DNA from: DAOUBP01 sp964513075
Lineage (GTDB): Bacteria; Chloroflexota; Anaerolineae; CG2-30-64-16
Assembly: GCA_964513075.1 (NCBI GenBank)
Contig: CAZELR010000009.1
Location: forward strand, 33,715-97,714
DNA: 64,000 nucleotides
Reading direction: 5' to 3'
Below are positions 1 to 8,560 of this stretch, piece by piece (the first letter of the stretch is position 1; every line of letters begins with the position of its first letter). The translations under genes and the position numbers were made by a program. The notes under the pieces were generated by a model that was given only the letters and a program-made list of their open reading frames with translations, ran no database searches and was not told where the DNA came from.

Positions 1-356
1 AGCATCAACAGTGCTAACACCGCATAACTGGGCGCAATGCCTAACAGGCTCATCGCCATCGCGCTCATCGCCGGTGCAAAGACGACGAAGTAGCGCAGAT
101 TGACGTGATCGGCCAGATAACCGAAGACCGGCTGCAACAGCGAAGGCCATTGCATGAAGACGCTCAGCAGCCCAGCCTGTGCGTTCGAGAGCGCGAACTT
201 CTCAATCAGCACGGGAAGGAGCGGGGGCAGAAACGCAGTATAGGTGTCGTGCACCGCGTGCCCTGCGGTGACGGAGGCAACGCCGGCCAGGTGGAATTGG
301 TCGGATTGCTCGAAAGGCGCCGTGGGAGTAGCGACAGTGGGAGTTAACGTTGTCAT
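1..356 (-). CDS. MFS transporter, Fsr-like, partial at window edge
   Basis: This is the N-terminal part (about 118 residues) of a membrane transporter that runs off the left edge. After a short polar N-terminus there is an HDTYTAFLPPLLP segment, then an AGLLS and GYLAD pattern. This matches the first helices and the motif-A loop of fosmidomycin-resistance-type major facilitator proteins. The family exports drugs or small metabolites from the cytoplasm. The ATG overlaps the TGA of the upstream HAD gene by four bases (ATGA), so the two are probably translationally coupled in one minus-strand operon. The substrate cannot be read from this fragment. The family call is fairly secure; the subfamily is inference. 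Confidence 0.75.
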   Translation of the reverse strand, partial: MTTLTPTVATPTAPFEQSDQFHLAGVASVTAGHAVHDTYTAFLPPLLPVLIEKFALSNAQAGLLSVFMQWPSLLQPVFGYLADHVNLRYFVVFAPAMSAMAMSLLGIAPSYAVLALLM

Positions 357-1048
357 AGTAGATCGGTCAGCTCAGCCAGCGTGCCGCGATAGGTCGGTTC
401 CGGCGTGTCGGGGCGCAGCGCAGTGGACGGGCTGGTCACCAGATAAGTGGGGCAGCCGATGTGCGCGGCCACCATGTCCATGTGCTCGTCGCCGACCACC
501 AGGCAGGCCTCCGGCGGCCGGCCCAGGTGCGCACAGACCTCTGCCCAATAGCTGTGGTTTGGCTTGCAGTAGTGGCTGTTTTCGTAGGTAGTGACCCACC
601 TGTAAGGGAAGTCATTCACTCCAGCCCAGGCCATCCGTTGGCGGATCGCGGTTTCCGGGAATAGCGGGTTGGTGGTGATCGCCACAGCGTGACCGGCTGC
701 GAACGCGAGCTGCACCACCGATCGGGCCTCTGGCCTGCGCCGCGTGACCTCCTGAAGTTTTGGGAAGTCATGCTCGTAGAAATCCATGAAAAGCGGCTCC
801 AACTCAGCGCGCGATAGACCGGCAAAGGGGTAGAACGCGGCTGCAAAGACCTCCTCGTTGGTCGCGCGGCCATCATTCGCCGCCATCACCTCGGTTGCTT
901 CCAGCAGATGCGCGATGAACTCCTTGGGCGGCGCCAGGTGCGCCATGCGCGTCGATAGCCGCTGGAAGTAGTGCGGCAGGAAGTACTCCATGTTGCTGTC
1001 CAGCAGCGTACCATCAAGGTCGAAAAGAACGGCTTGTATCGCGGTCAC
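353..1048 (-). CDS. HAD-superfamily hydrolase (phosphatase)
   Basis: A 231-residue cytoplasmic HAD hydrolase. The nucleophile motif DLDGT lies at residues 10-14, a TTNP motif (motif II, Thr) sits mid-protein, a CKPN lysine serves as motif III and GDEHMD gives the acidic motif IV. Such enzymes remove phosphate from small metabolites; the substrate is not predictable. I start it at the GTG at 1048, which has a GGAG about 8 bases upstream and puts DxD at the usual distance. The open frame continues further upstream, but only as sequence antisense to the next gene. Its stop overlaps the MFS start. It diverges from the radical SAM activase gene across 108 bases. Confidence 0.85.
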   Translation of the reverse strand: MTAIQAVLFDLDGTLLDSNMEYFLPHYFQRLSTRMAHLAPPKEFIAHLLEATEVMAANDGRATNEEVFAAAFYPFAGLSRAELEPLFMDFYEHDFPKLQEVTRRRPEARSVVQLAFAAGHAVAITTNPLFPETAIRQRMAWAGVNDFPYRWVTTYENSHYCKPNHSYWAEVCAHLGRPPEACLVVGDEHMDMVAAHIGCPTYLVTSPSTALRPDTPEPTYRGTLAELTDLL

Positions 1049-1115
1049 GTACCTGGCTCCCGGGTCGAAAATGATAGCGTCATGTCGGGTCAATGATACC
1101 ACACCGATGACCTTA

Positions 1116-1124
1116 TGATACAAT
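1116..1124 (+). promoter_or_regulatory. possible extended -10 promoter for the activase gene
   Basis: TGATACAAT (TGn plus TACAAT) lies 33 bases before the activase ATG in the divergent gap 1049-1156. No convincing -35 is seen, so this is tentative. Confidence 0.3.
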
Positions 1125-1156
1125 GTTAGATCAGAAATCGCGACAGGACGACAGAT

Positions 1157-2053
1157 ATGCTCGCCGGAACGGTGTTTGATATCCGCAAATATTCCATCCA
1201 CGATGGCCCCGGCATTCGCACCGCGGTCTTCCTGAAGGGCTGCCCTCTGCGCTGCTGGTGGTGCCACAACCCCGAAAGCCAGTCGCCGGAGCCGGAGATG
1301 ATCGTGCGCGAGAACCGCTGCATCGGCTGCGGTGCGTGCATCGAGGCCTGCCCGGAGGACGCGATAACCTGGGCTGACGGTCCTATCACTGACTGGGATC
1401 GCTGCGAGCGGTGCGGCATCTGCGCGGATGCCTGTTTCGCGGACGCGCGGGAGCGGATCGGACGCACGATGACCGTGGGCGACGTGATGGCTGAGATTGA
1501 GCGGGACATCGCGTTTTACGATGAGTCGGGTGGCGGCGTCACCTTTTCGGGCGGGGAGCCGCTGGCACAGCCTGAGTTCACCCTGGCGCTGCTGCGGGCA
1601 TGCAAGGCGCGCGAGATTCACACGGCGCTGGATACCTGCGGATTTGCCTCGTGGGGCGTTCTGGACCAGGTGCGGCCCTACGTCGATCTGTTCCTGTACG
1701 ACCTCAAGCTGCTGGATGACGCCCGGCACCGCGAGGTCACCGGCGCGCCGGTCGGTCCGATCCTGGCGAATCTGCGCGGCCTGGCGGAGCAGGGCCACGC
1801 TGTCCGCCTGCGCGTGCCGGTGATCCCCGGCGTTAATGACGACGATGAGAGCATCCGGCAGATCGCCGCGTTTGCGGCGTCGCTGCCGCGTTTGGATGGG
1901 ATTGACTTGTTGCCGTATCATACGACTGCAGCGGACAAGTACGCGCGGCTGAACAAACCGTTCAGACTGACCGGCGCCCGGCCGCCTTCCGAGGCGCGCA
2001 TGGCCGAGATTGCAGGGATCGTGCGGTCTTACGGGCTGACGATCAGTGCATGA
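1157..2053 (+). CDS. glycyl-radical enzyme activating enzyme (radical SAM), HypE-like
   Basis: A 298-residue radical SAM activase. It uses S-adenosylmethionine and a [4Fe-4S] cluster to place the glycyl radical on its partner enzyme. The radical SAM triad is Cys29, Cys33 and Cys36 (CPLRCWWC). An inserted ferredoxin domain carries two more cluster motifs, Cys55/58/61/65 and Cys83/86/89/93, typical of activases for non-PFL glycyl radical enzymes. FSGGEPL is the SAM-binding GGE motif. The ATG at 1157 has AGGA about 9 bases upstream. The natural partner is the glycyl radical enzyme at 2709, with one small phosphatase-like gene between them, so the three probably form one operon. The HypE specificity is inferred from the partner. 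Confidence 0.9.
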   Translation: MLAGTVFDIRKYSIHDGPGIRTAVFLKGCPLRCWWCHNPESQSPEPEMIVRENRCIGCGACIEACPEDAITWADGPITDWDRCERCGICADACFADARERIGRTMTVGDVMAEIERDIAFYDESGGGVTFSGGEPLAQPEFTLALLRACKAREIHTALDTCGFASWGVLDQVRPYVDLFLYDLKLLDDARHREVTGAPVGPILANLRGLAEQGHAVRLRVPVIPGVNDDDESIRQIAAFAASLPRLDGIDLLPYHTTAADKYARLNKPFRLTGARPPSEARMAEIAGIVRSYGLTISA

Positions 2054-2068
2054 GAACGGGAGAAGCGT

Positions 2069-2680
2069 GTGAGGATCTACTTCACCCGGCATGGTGAAAG
2101 CCAGGCAAACGTGTTGCGCCAGATCTCCAATCGTGGGCTGACGCACCCGCTCACGCGTACGGGCCGGGAGCAGGCGGCGGCGTTGGCCGATAAGCTTCGG
2201 GATCGTGCGATCACCCGTATTTATTCCAGCCCGATCCTGCGAGCCATCGAGACCAGCATTATCGTCGCCGACCGGCTGGACCTGCCGTATGAGGTGACGG
2301 ATGCCTTGCGGGAATATGACTGCGGCATCGCGGAAGGCAGAGCAGATGTGGGCGCCTGGCAGATGTGGCAGGCGTTGTTCGACGATTGGGTCGTGCACAA
2401 GCGGTGGGAGCGGCGCATCGAAGGGGGCGAGAGCCTTTGCGACGTCCGGGACCGCTTCGTGCCGTTTATTGAGCACCTCGTGACCCACTACGGCGGCATG
2501 GACGCCAACTTGCTGTGTGTGGCGCACGGCGGCGTCCTTTGGATGATGCTGCCGCTGGTGTTGTCCAATGTGGACAACGCTCTTATGGAAAAGCACGGGT
2601 TCCCCAATACCACGTGTATCGTCTCAGAACTCGGGCCGGACGGCCTGCGCTGCATCGAATGGGATGGTATCAAGATTTAA
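2069..2680 (+). CDS. histidine phosphatase family protein (phosphoglycerate mutase-like)
   Basis: A 203-residue histidine phosphatase. The catalytic TRHGE motif is at residues 6-10 and the second histidine lies in CVAHGG. The start is a GTG at 2069 with GGGAGAAG just upstream, 15 bases after the activase stop. The family dephosphorylates varied small phosphoesters in the cytoplasm. It sits between the activase and the glycyl radical enzyme, with its stop only 28 bases before the next ATG, so it is co-transcribed. A phosphatase has no known place in hydroxyproline dehydration; its role here is unexplained. The substrate is unknown. Confidence 0.85.
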   Translation: MRIYFTRHGESQANVLRQISNRGLTHPLTRTGREQAAALADKLRDRAITRIYSSPILRAIETSIIVADRLDLPYEVTDALREYDCGIAEGRADVGAWQMWQALFDDWVVHKRWERRIEGGESLCDVRDRFVPFIEHLVTHYGGMDANLLCVAHGGVLWMMLPLVLSNVDNALMEKHGFPNTTCIVSELGPDGLRCIEWDGIKI

Positions 2681-2708
2681 GAGGATCTACTACGAGGAGA
2701 AGCTGTCT

Positions 2709-5072
2709 ATGATCACCCCGCGTGTCGCCAAACTTCGCCAGCAGAGCCTGGACGCGATCCCGACCATTTCCGCCGAGCGCGCGGTCCTGATGACCGAAGC
2801 CTACCGCCTGCACGACGGCTTGCTCTCCGCGCCGATGCGCCGGGCGCTGGCGTTTCGTTACGTGATGGAGCACCGGACGATCACCATCGGCGAGGGCGAG
2901 CTGATCGTCGGCGAGAAGGGGCCGGCGCCCAAGGCCACGCCTACCTATCCCGAGCTCTGCTGTCATACCCTCTCCGACCTGGATATCCTGGATTCGCGCG
3001 AGAAAATCCCGTTCAAGGTCAGCCCTGAGACCCGGCAGGTCTATGAAGAACAGATCATCCCGTTCTGGCAGGGCAAGACGATGCGCGAGCGGCTCTTTGC
3101 GGAGATGACCTCTGAGTGGATTGTCGCGTACGAGGCCGGCATCTTCACCGAGTTCATGGAGCAGCGCGCGCCCGGCCACACCGTGCTCGACGACAAGATT
3201 TACCGTCGCGGGCTGCGCGACTTCCAGGCCGACATCGACGCGGGGCTGGCAAAGCTGGATTATGCAGCCGACCGTGACGCGTACGCCAAGGGCGAGGAGT
3301 TGAAGGCCATGCGCATCGCCGCGGACGCGGTGATCCGCTTCGCCGAGCGGCACGCCGAAAAGGCGCTAGAAATGGCCGCAGGTGAGGCTGATCCGGTCCG
3401 CAAAGCCGAGTTGGAGCACATTGCCGAGGTCTGTACGCGTGTGCCGGCGTATGCGCCGCGCGACTTCTGGGAGGCGCTGCAGGCCTACTGGTTCGTCCAC
3501 CTGGGCGTCACCACCGAGCTCAACACCTGGGATGCGTTCTGCCCCGGCCACCTCGACCGGCACCTTGACCCATTCTACCGCCGCGGGCTGGCCGATGGCA
3601 CGCTGACGCGCGACGCGGCTGAGGAGCTGCTCCAGTGCTTCTGGATCAAGTTCAACAACCAGCCCGCACCGCCCAAGGTCGGCGTCACTGCGGCCGAGAG
3701 CGGCACCTACACCGATTTCGCGCAGATCAATGCAGGCGGCATCATGGCCGATGGCTCGGACGGCGTCAACGATGTGACCTATCTGATGCTGGACGTGATC
3801 GAGGAGATGCGGCTGCTTCAGCCGAGTTCGTCCATCCAGGTCAGCCGCAAGAACCCCGATCGGTTCATCAAGCGCGCGGGCAAGATCATCCGCACCGGGT
3901 TCGGGCAGCCATCCGTCTTCAACGCCGACCTGATCGTCCAGGAGTTGGTGCGAATGGGCAAGACCGTCGCGGATGCGCGGGATGGCGGCTCCAGCGGCTG
4001 CGTCGAGGTGGGCGCGTTCGGCAAGGAGGCGTATATCCTGGCCGGCTACTTCAACATTCCGAAGATGCTGGAGCTGGCGCTGCATGACGGCGTCGACCCG
4101 CGCACCGGCCGGCAGCTTGGCCCGAAGACCGGCGATCCGGCGACCCTCACCACGTTCGAGGACCTCTTCGCCGCGTTCCTGGCACAGATGCGGCATTTTG
4201 TCGAGATCAAGGTGCGAGGCAACAGCGTCATCGAACGGCTGTATGCGACCTACATGCCCGCGCCGTTCCTTTCGACCCTGATCGATGACTGCATCGCGAA
4301 GGGCCGCGATTATCACGACGGCGGCCCGCGCTACGACACCACCTACATCCAGGGGGTCGGCATCGGCACGATCACCGACGCGCTGTCCGCGATCAAGCAT
4401 CACGTCTTCGACCGGCAGGACTTGACGATGGCTGGGCTGCTGGACGCGTTGGACGCGGACTTTCAAGGCTATGAGCGGGAGCGCCTACTGCTGCTCAATC
4501 GCACCCCGCGCTATGGCAACGACGACGACGCAGCCGATGCGATCATGGTGCGCGTGTTCAATACGTTCTTCGACCTGATTGACGGCCGGCGGAATACCCG
4601 CGGCGGTACGTATCACCTCAACATGCTGCCAACCACCTGTCACGTCTACTTCGGCTCGGTGATCGGCGCGACGCCGGACGGCCGTCGGGCGAGCGCGCCG
4701 CTCTCCGAGGGCATCTCGCCCGTGCAGGGCGCCGACCGTCATGGTCCCACCGCGGTGATCAAGTCCGCGGCGAAGATGGACCACGCGCGCACTGGCGGCA
4801 CGCTTTTGAACCAGAAGTTCACGCCCCAGCTTCTGGCGAACGACGAGGGCTTGGACAAGTTGACACAGCTCATCCGCTCCTACTTCCGGCTGGACGGCCA
4901 CCATATCCAGTTCAATGTGGTAGACGTCGAGACCCTGCGCCGCGCGCAGGCTCACCCCGAACAATACCGTGACTTGATCGTGCGCGTGGCCGGTTACAGC
5001 GACTACTTCTGCGACCTGAGCGTCGCGCTGCAGGATGAGATCATCGCGCGGACCGAGCATACTGGATTCTAA
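2709..5072 (+). CDS. hypD: glycyl radical enzyme, probable trans-4-hydroxy-L-proline dehydratase
   Basis: A 787-residue glycyl radical enzyme. The thiyl site is SGCVE with Cys431 and Glu433, the C-x-E pattern of dehydratases. The radical glycine is Gly762 in RVAGYSD near the C-terminus. Residues I recall as substrate- or mechanism-linked in Clostridioides HypD (Phe152, His160, Ser334, Asp339, Cys434, Tyr450, Thr645, Gly765) all appear here at a constant offset of three (Phe149, His157, Ser331, Asp336, Cys431, Tyr447, Thr642, Gly762). That strongly supports hydroxyproline dehydration to 1-pyrroline-5-carboxylate. I chose the ATG at 2709, preceded by GAGGAGAAG; the open frame extends upstream into the phosphatase gene. 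No proline-forming P5C reductase is in the window. The enzyme is oxygen-sensitive. Confidence 0.9.
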   Translation: MITPRVAKLRQQSLDAIPTISAERAVLMTEAYRLHDGLLSAPMRRALAFRYVMEHRTITIGEGELIVGEKGPAPKATPTYPELCCHTLSDLDILDSREKIPFKVSPETRQVYEEQIIPFWQGKTMRERLFAEMTSEWIVAYEAGIFTEFMEQRAPGHTVLDDKIYRRGLRDFQADIDAGLAKLDYAADRDAYAKGEELKAMRIAADAVIRFAERHAEKALEMAAGEADPVRKAELEHIAEVCTRVPAYAPRDFWEALQAYWFVHLGVTTELNTWDAFCPGHLDRHLDPFYRRGLADGTLTRDAAEELLQCFWIKFNNQPAPPKVGVTAAESGTYTDFAQINAGGIMADGSDGVNDVTYLMLDVIEEMRLLQPSSSIQVSRKNPDRFIKRAGKIIRTGFGQPSVFNADLIVQELVRMGKTVADARDGGSSGCVEVGAFGKEAYILAGYFNIPKMLELALHDGVDPRTGRQLGPKTGDPATLTTFEDLFAAFLAQMRHFVEIKVRGNSVIERLYATYMPAPFLSTLIDDCIAKGRDYHDGGPRYDTTYIQGVGIGTITDALSAIKHHVFDRQDLTMAGLLDALDADFQGYERERLLLLNRTPRYGNDDDAADAIMVRVFNTFFDLIDGRRNTRGGTYHLNMLPTTCHVYFGSVIGATPDGRRASAPLSEGISPVQGADRHGPTAVIKSAAKMDHARTGGTLLNQKFTPQLLANDEGLDKLTQLIRSYFRLDGHHIQFNVVDVETLRRAQAHPEQYRDLIVRVAGYSDYFCDLSVALQDEIIARTEHTGF

Positions 5073-5101
5073 CTGACTGCACAGTGAGATGCGCGCTCTC
5101 A

Positions 5102-5118
5102 GGCGGTCTGTGACCGCC
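5102..5118 (+). other. short hairpin after the glycyl radical enzyme gene
   Basis: GGCGGTC and GACCGCC form a 7-bp stem around a TGT loop, 30 bases after the stop. There is no T-run, so a terminator role is doubtful. Confidence 0.3.
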
Positions 5119-5189
5119 GCCGAATGTAGATTCCACCTTGCGCTGGGCCTAGATCTGACTGTAACCGCTTTTCTCAATCAATCATCTAA

Positions 5190-5198
5190 TGCTATAAA
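5190..5198 (+). promoter_or_regulatory. possible extended -10 promoter for the selenoprotein candidate
   Basis: TGCTATAAA matches an extended -10 (TGn plus TATAAA) 36 bases before the ATG. The -35 region is weak. Confidence 0.3.
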
Positions 5199-5233
5199 GC
5201 GAAAACGCTATCTTTGTAAGGAGAAAAACACGC

Positions 5234-5875
5234 ATGGCACTTTTGAACCCAGAAATTCGAAAGGACGTGAAGGCTGCACTGGCCGAGGTAACTACGCCGG
5301 TCACATTCAAGGTTTTCACGCAGCCCCTCGATTGCCAGTATTGCAAGGAAACGCGCGAGCTTGTGGAGGAGGTTGCCGAGCTGTCTGATAAGGTCTCTGT
5401 CGAGGTCTATGACTTTGAGAAGGACAAGGCGCTGGCAGATAGCCTGGGCATTGACAAGGTTCCAGGCATGGCCATCGTCGGCGCCAAAGACTACGGCATC
5501 CGCATGTTTGGCATTCCATCCGGTTACGAGTTCGGCGGCCTGATCGAAAGCATCAAGCTGGTTTCAGAAGGGGACTCAGGGCTGGCTCCTGACACCCGGA
5601 AGCAGATCGCCAAGCTTAAAAAGCCGGTCAAGATCCAGGTGTTCATCACCCCCACCTGACCCTACTGCCCGCGAGCCGTGTCGCTCGCATACCAGATGGC
5701 GCTGGAGAGCGATCTCATCCAGGCGCACATGGTTGAGGTCATCGAATTTCCCGAACTGGCCGACAAGTATCAGGTGATGGGGGTGCCCCGCACCGTGATG
5801 GATGAGACCATTCACATCGAGGGCGCCGTGCCCGAGCCGATGCTGATGAAGGAATTCGCCAAACTGCTGAAATAA
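5234..5875 (+). CDS. glutaredoxin-like protein disulfide oxidoreductase, candidate selenoprotein (in-frame TGA)
   Basis: The frame from 5234 reaches a TGA at 5657-5659, then continues without interruption in the same frame to a TAA at 5873-5875. Read through, it gives 213 residues with two thioredoxin-fold units, as in Pdo/glutaredoxin-like proteins of about 226 residues. Unit one has CQYC at 34-37 and a VPG cis-proline; unit two has U-P-Y-C at 142-145, where relatives have CPYC, and a GVPRT cis-proline. The TGA falls exactly on the redox cysteine, and a hairpin follows it. The downstream part (CPRAVSLAYQMA to the C-terminus) is ordinary Pdo sequence. The start has AAGGAGAAAA upstream. It probably acts in cytoplasmic dithiol exchange, reduced by thioredoxin reductase. 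The alternative is a nonsense mutation or a sequencing error. Confidence 0.85.
5657..5688 (+). promoter_or_regulatory. candidate bacterial SECIS: recoded TGA plus hairpin
   Basis: The TGA (5657-5659) is followed by a perfect 6-bp stem, GCGAGC at 5671-5676 and GCTCGC at 5683-5688, with the loop CGTGTC. The first GT of the loop is about 18 bases after the TGA, inside the range usual for bacterial SECIS loops, where a G followed by G or T contacts SelB. No clear lower stem is seen. Confidence 0.6.
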
Positions 5876-5893
5876 CATCACTGTCCCTGCTTT

Positions 5894-5922
5894 TTGACGC
5901 GTATTGCTATTTGAGTTATATT
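5894..5922 (+). promoter_or_regulatory. promoter for citrate synthase
   Basis: TTGACG (5894-5899) and TATATT (5917-5922) are separated by 17 bases, about 80 bases before the GTG start. This fits a housekeeping sigma-70 promoter. Confidence 0.6.
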
Positions 5923-6002
5923 TGTACAACAAATGCGGAGCAATGTGCCGTGCTGCAAACATGCAACGCGGATGAATCAATGACCTAATCTAGGAGGCAG
6001 CA

Positions 6003-7178
6003 GTGAGCAACTCTGAAGCAGCGGCGGCTGTCGTCGCGCCCGCGGCCACCAAGGGCGGCATGGCCGGCATGACAGTTGCAGATAGCAATATTAGCTTTGT
6101 GGATGGCGCCAACGGCATCCTGGAATACCGCGGCTACGATATCCGGGTGCTGGCCGAACACAGTACCTTTGAAGAGGTGGCCTACTTGCTTTGGAACGGC
6201 CAACTGCCCACCGCCCCACAACTTGACGAGATGAAGCGCCAGGCGCGCGCGTGCCGCTTCATACCGCCTGAGATCATCGCGGCCTTGCGTAATATGCCGA
6301 AGAATGCCGACCCAATGGCGGTGATGCGCAGTGCGGTGTCGATGCTGGCCCACTACGATCCTGAGTCGGAGGAAAACACCCCGATCGCACACCAGCACAA
6401 GGCGTGTCGTCTGCTGGGTCAGATTTCGGGTGTACTGGCGGCATTCGAACGCATCCGCCGCGGCGAGGAGCCCGTGAAGCCGCGCATGGATCTGGATCAC
6501 GCGGCCAACTTCCTGTGGATGCTCACCGGCGAGGATCCCGAACCGACCGCAGCCAAGGCCTTGGATCAGTACCTGGTGCTGTTGGCCGAACACGAGCTGA
6601 ACGCCTCCACCTTCACGGCCCGGGTGATCGCGTCCACCGGCTCGGATCTGCACTCGGCAATCACCGGCGCGCTGGGTGCGTTGAAGGGCCCCGCGCACGG
6701 CGCGGCTGTCCAGGAAGCCATGGAGCAGTTCCTCGAGATCGGCGTGGAAGAGAATGTGGGACCCTGGTTCAAGTCGCTAGAGGGCACGGGCCGCCGCGTG
6801 ATGGGCATCGGCCACCGGGTCTACAAAGTGCGCGATCCGCGCGCCGCCCCACTCATGGCGAACGTCGACAAGATGGTGGGGGCTACCGGCGAGCGCACGT
6901 GGTTCAACATCGCCAGCAAGCTGGAAGCGCTCGCGGTGGAGGATGACTATTTCAAGTCGCGGAATCTGAGCGCCAACGTGGACTTCTACTCTGCGCCGCT
7001 GCTCTACTCCCTCGGCATCCCGGTGGACACGTTCACCTGCATGTTTGCCATGAGCCGCATCGCCGGCTGGACCGCGCACGTCTATGAGCAGCAGGCCAAC
7101 AACCGCCTGATCCGGCCGTTGGCGAACTACACCGGCGCGCACCAGGTGCCGTGGACCCCGATGGAACAGCGCGGGTAG
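6003..7178 (+). CDS. gltA: citrate synthase
   Basis: A 391-residue citrate synthase that condenses acetyl-CoA and oxaloacetate in the TCA cycle. The catalytic triad is visible as His197 (AEHELN), His271 (GIGHRVY) and Asp327 (NVDFYS). An N-terminal extension of about 20 residues rich in Ala and Val precedes the conserved start. The start is GTG at 6003 with a strong TAGGAGGCAG ribosome site. It has its own promoter and a downstream palindrome that can terminate in both directions, so it is probably monocistronic. A 2-methylcitrate synthase is a close alternative, given the methylmalonyl-CoA genes at the other end of the window, but nothing here favours it. Confidence 0.92.
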   Translation: MSNSEAAAAVVAPAATKGGMAGMTVADSNISFVDGANGILEYRGYDIRVLAEHSTFEEVAYLLWNGQLPTAPQLDEMKRQARACRFIPPEIIAALRNMPKNADPMAVMRSAVSMLAHYDPESEENTPIAHQHKACRLLGQISGVLAAFERIRRGEEPVKPRMDLDHAANFLWMLTGEDPEPTAAKALDQYLVLLAEHELNASTFTARVIASTGSDLHSAITGALGALKGPAHGAAVQEAMEQFLEIGVEENVGPWFKSLEGTGRRVMGIGHRVYKVRDPRAAPLMANVDKMVGATGERTWFNIASKLEALAVEDDYFKSRNLSANVDFYSAPLLYSLGIPVDTFTCMFAMSRIAGWTAHVYEQQANNRLIRPLANYTGAHQVPWTPMEQRG

Positions 7179-7194
7179 TGGGTTAAGGGGCGCG

Positions 7195-7243
7195 TTTCAA
7201 AAAGAAACCAGGTTTCTCACAGAAACCTGGTTTCTTTTTGAAA
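7195..7243. repeat. 23-bp perfect palindrome, AGAAACC family copy 1, likely bidirectional terminator
   Basis: The arms 7195-7217 and 7221-7243 are exact reverse complements around a CAC loop. The core is GGTTTCT-CAC-AGAAACC, flanked by A5/T5 runs. It lies between the convergent citrate synthase and CoA-transferase genes, so it can end transcription from both. Related copies are at 22003, 52859 and 54738. Confidence 0.85.
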
Positions 7244-7264
7244 GCTATTGATGCGTCTGCGCGG

Positions 7265-8560
7265 TTAAATCCAGTGCTGTTCCTTCGCAAACCGCAGCAA
7301 CTCCTCGCGGAACTGCGGGGCAGCGATATTGACCAACGCGTGCACGCGTTGACGGACAGTCTTGGCATGGAGATCGGCGACGCCGTACTCAGTAACGACG
7401 TAGTGCACGTGGTAGCGTGAGGTCACCACGCCCGCGCCGGGCTTGAGCATGGGTACGATGCGGCTGACGGCGCCGTCCTTCGCGGTAGCGGGCAAGGCAA
7501 TGATCGGCACACCGCCCGGCGAGCGGGATGCGCCATAGATGAAGTCAAGCTGTCCCCCGACGCCGCTGTAGAACTGCGTGCCTAAGGAATCGGCGCACAC
7601 CTGCCCCGTCAGATCCACTTCAATAGCCGAGTTGATCGCCACCTGCTTGTTGTTTTGGGCAATCACAAACGGATCGTTGACGTAATCCTGCGGGTGGAAC
7701 TCAAAGAGCGGGTTGTTGTCCATGTATTCGTACAGCCGCTGCGAGCCCAAGGCAAAACCGGCGACGCACTTGCCGCGGTGAAGCGTCTTGGCTGCGTTGG
7801 TGAGCACCCCCGCCTCGATCAACTCGATGACGCCGTCCGAGAACAGCTCGGTGTGCACCCCCAGGTCCTTTTTGTCTTTCAAGTAGAGCAACACCGCGTC
7901 GGGAATCTCGCCGATGCCCATTTGCATGGTCGCGCCGTTTGGAATCAGCTCCGCGATATTGGCGGCGATCTGCTTTTGCAGCTCACCGGGTGATCCCATG
8001 GGCACTTCGACGATAGGGTAGCTGACCGGCACGATGTGGGTGAGCCGGCTGAAGTGGACAAAGCTATCACCCAGGGCACGCGGCATCTGGTCGTTGACTT
8101 CCGCGATCACGATATCGGCTGATTCGGCCGCGGGCTTGGTGAGACCTACCTCGACGCCGAAGGTGCAGAAGCCGTGCTCATCGGGCGGCGAGCAGTGGAT
8201 CATCGCCACCTTGGGCTTGAGTAGATCGGGGTCGCGCAAGGCACGCGGAATCTCGCCCAGGAAGATCGGCGTGAAATCGGCGCGGCCTTCATTCACTGCC
8301 TTGCGCACGTTATGGCTGATGAAGAGGCTGTTTACGCGGATGTGACCCTGCATCTCCGGCGCCACGTACTCGGCCGGGCCAATGGTCAGCACCTGGATGA
8401 TTTCCACATCTTCCACCTGTGGCGCGCGGCGCACCAACGCGCCCAGCAATTCCCTGGGCACACTGCAGTTACCGGTCATGAAGACGCGATCGTGTGACTT
8501 GATCGCCTGCACAGCGACGTCCGCCGAGCAGAGTTTGTTATGGTAGGAGATGCTTTTCAT
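7265..8560 (-). CDS. acetyl-CoA hydrolase/4-hydroxybutyrate CoA-transferase family protein
   Basis: A 431-residue family-I-like CoA-transferase or acyl-CoA hydrolase. The catalytic glutamate is Glu238 in HTELFSDG, the position I recall for 4-hydroxybutyrate CoA-transferase. GVGGQLDFIYGA near the C-terminus is the CoA-binding glycine-rich motif. These enzymes move CoA between acetate, butyrate, 4-hydroxybutyrate or propionate. The ATG overlaps the TGA of the alanine dehydrogenase gene by four bases (ATGA), so the two are translationally coupled. That suggests a shared role in amino-acid fermentation, such as handling the acyl-CoA made from pyruvate. The exact substrate is unknown. Confidence 0.85.
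   Translation of the reverse strand: MKSISYHNKLCSADVAVQAIKSHDRVFMTGNCSVPRELLGALVRRAPQVEDVEIIQVLTIGPAEYVAPEMQGHIRVNSLFISHNVRKAVNEGRADFTPIFLGEIPRALRDPDLLKPKVAMIHCSPPDEHGFCTFGVEVGLTKPAAESADIVIAEVNDQMPRALGDSFVHFSRLTHIVPVSYPIVEVPMGSPGELQKQIAANIAELIPNGATMQMGIGEIPDAVLLYLKDKKDLGVHTELFSDGVIELIEAGVLTNAAKTLHRGKCVAGFALGSQRLYEYMDNNPLFEFHPQDYVNDPFVIAQNNKQVAINSAIEVDLTGQVCADSLGTQFYSGVGGQLDFIYGASRSPGGVPIIALPATAKDGAVSRIVPMLKPGAGVVTSRYHVHYVVTEYGVADLHAKTVRQRVHALVNIAAPQFREELLRFAKEQHWI

Noticed and set aside
1049..2596. Upstream extension of the HAD phosphatase frame on the minus strand
   Set aside because: The extra 516 residues are antisense to the activase and phosphatase genes; the HAD fold starts at GTG 1048 with a ribosome site.
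5198..5209. AGCGAAAACGCT as an operator before the selenoprotein candidate
   Set aside because: The symmetric part is only four bases per side around AAAA; no second copy supports it.
5660..5875. Separate short gene starting after the TGA at 5657
   Set aside because: There is no ribosome site before GTG 5678, and the segment is the second half of a known fold continuing in the same frame.
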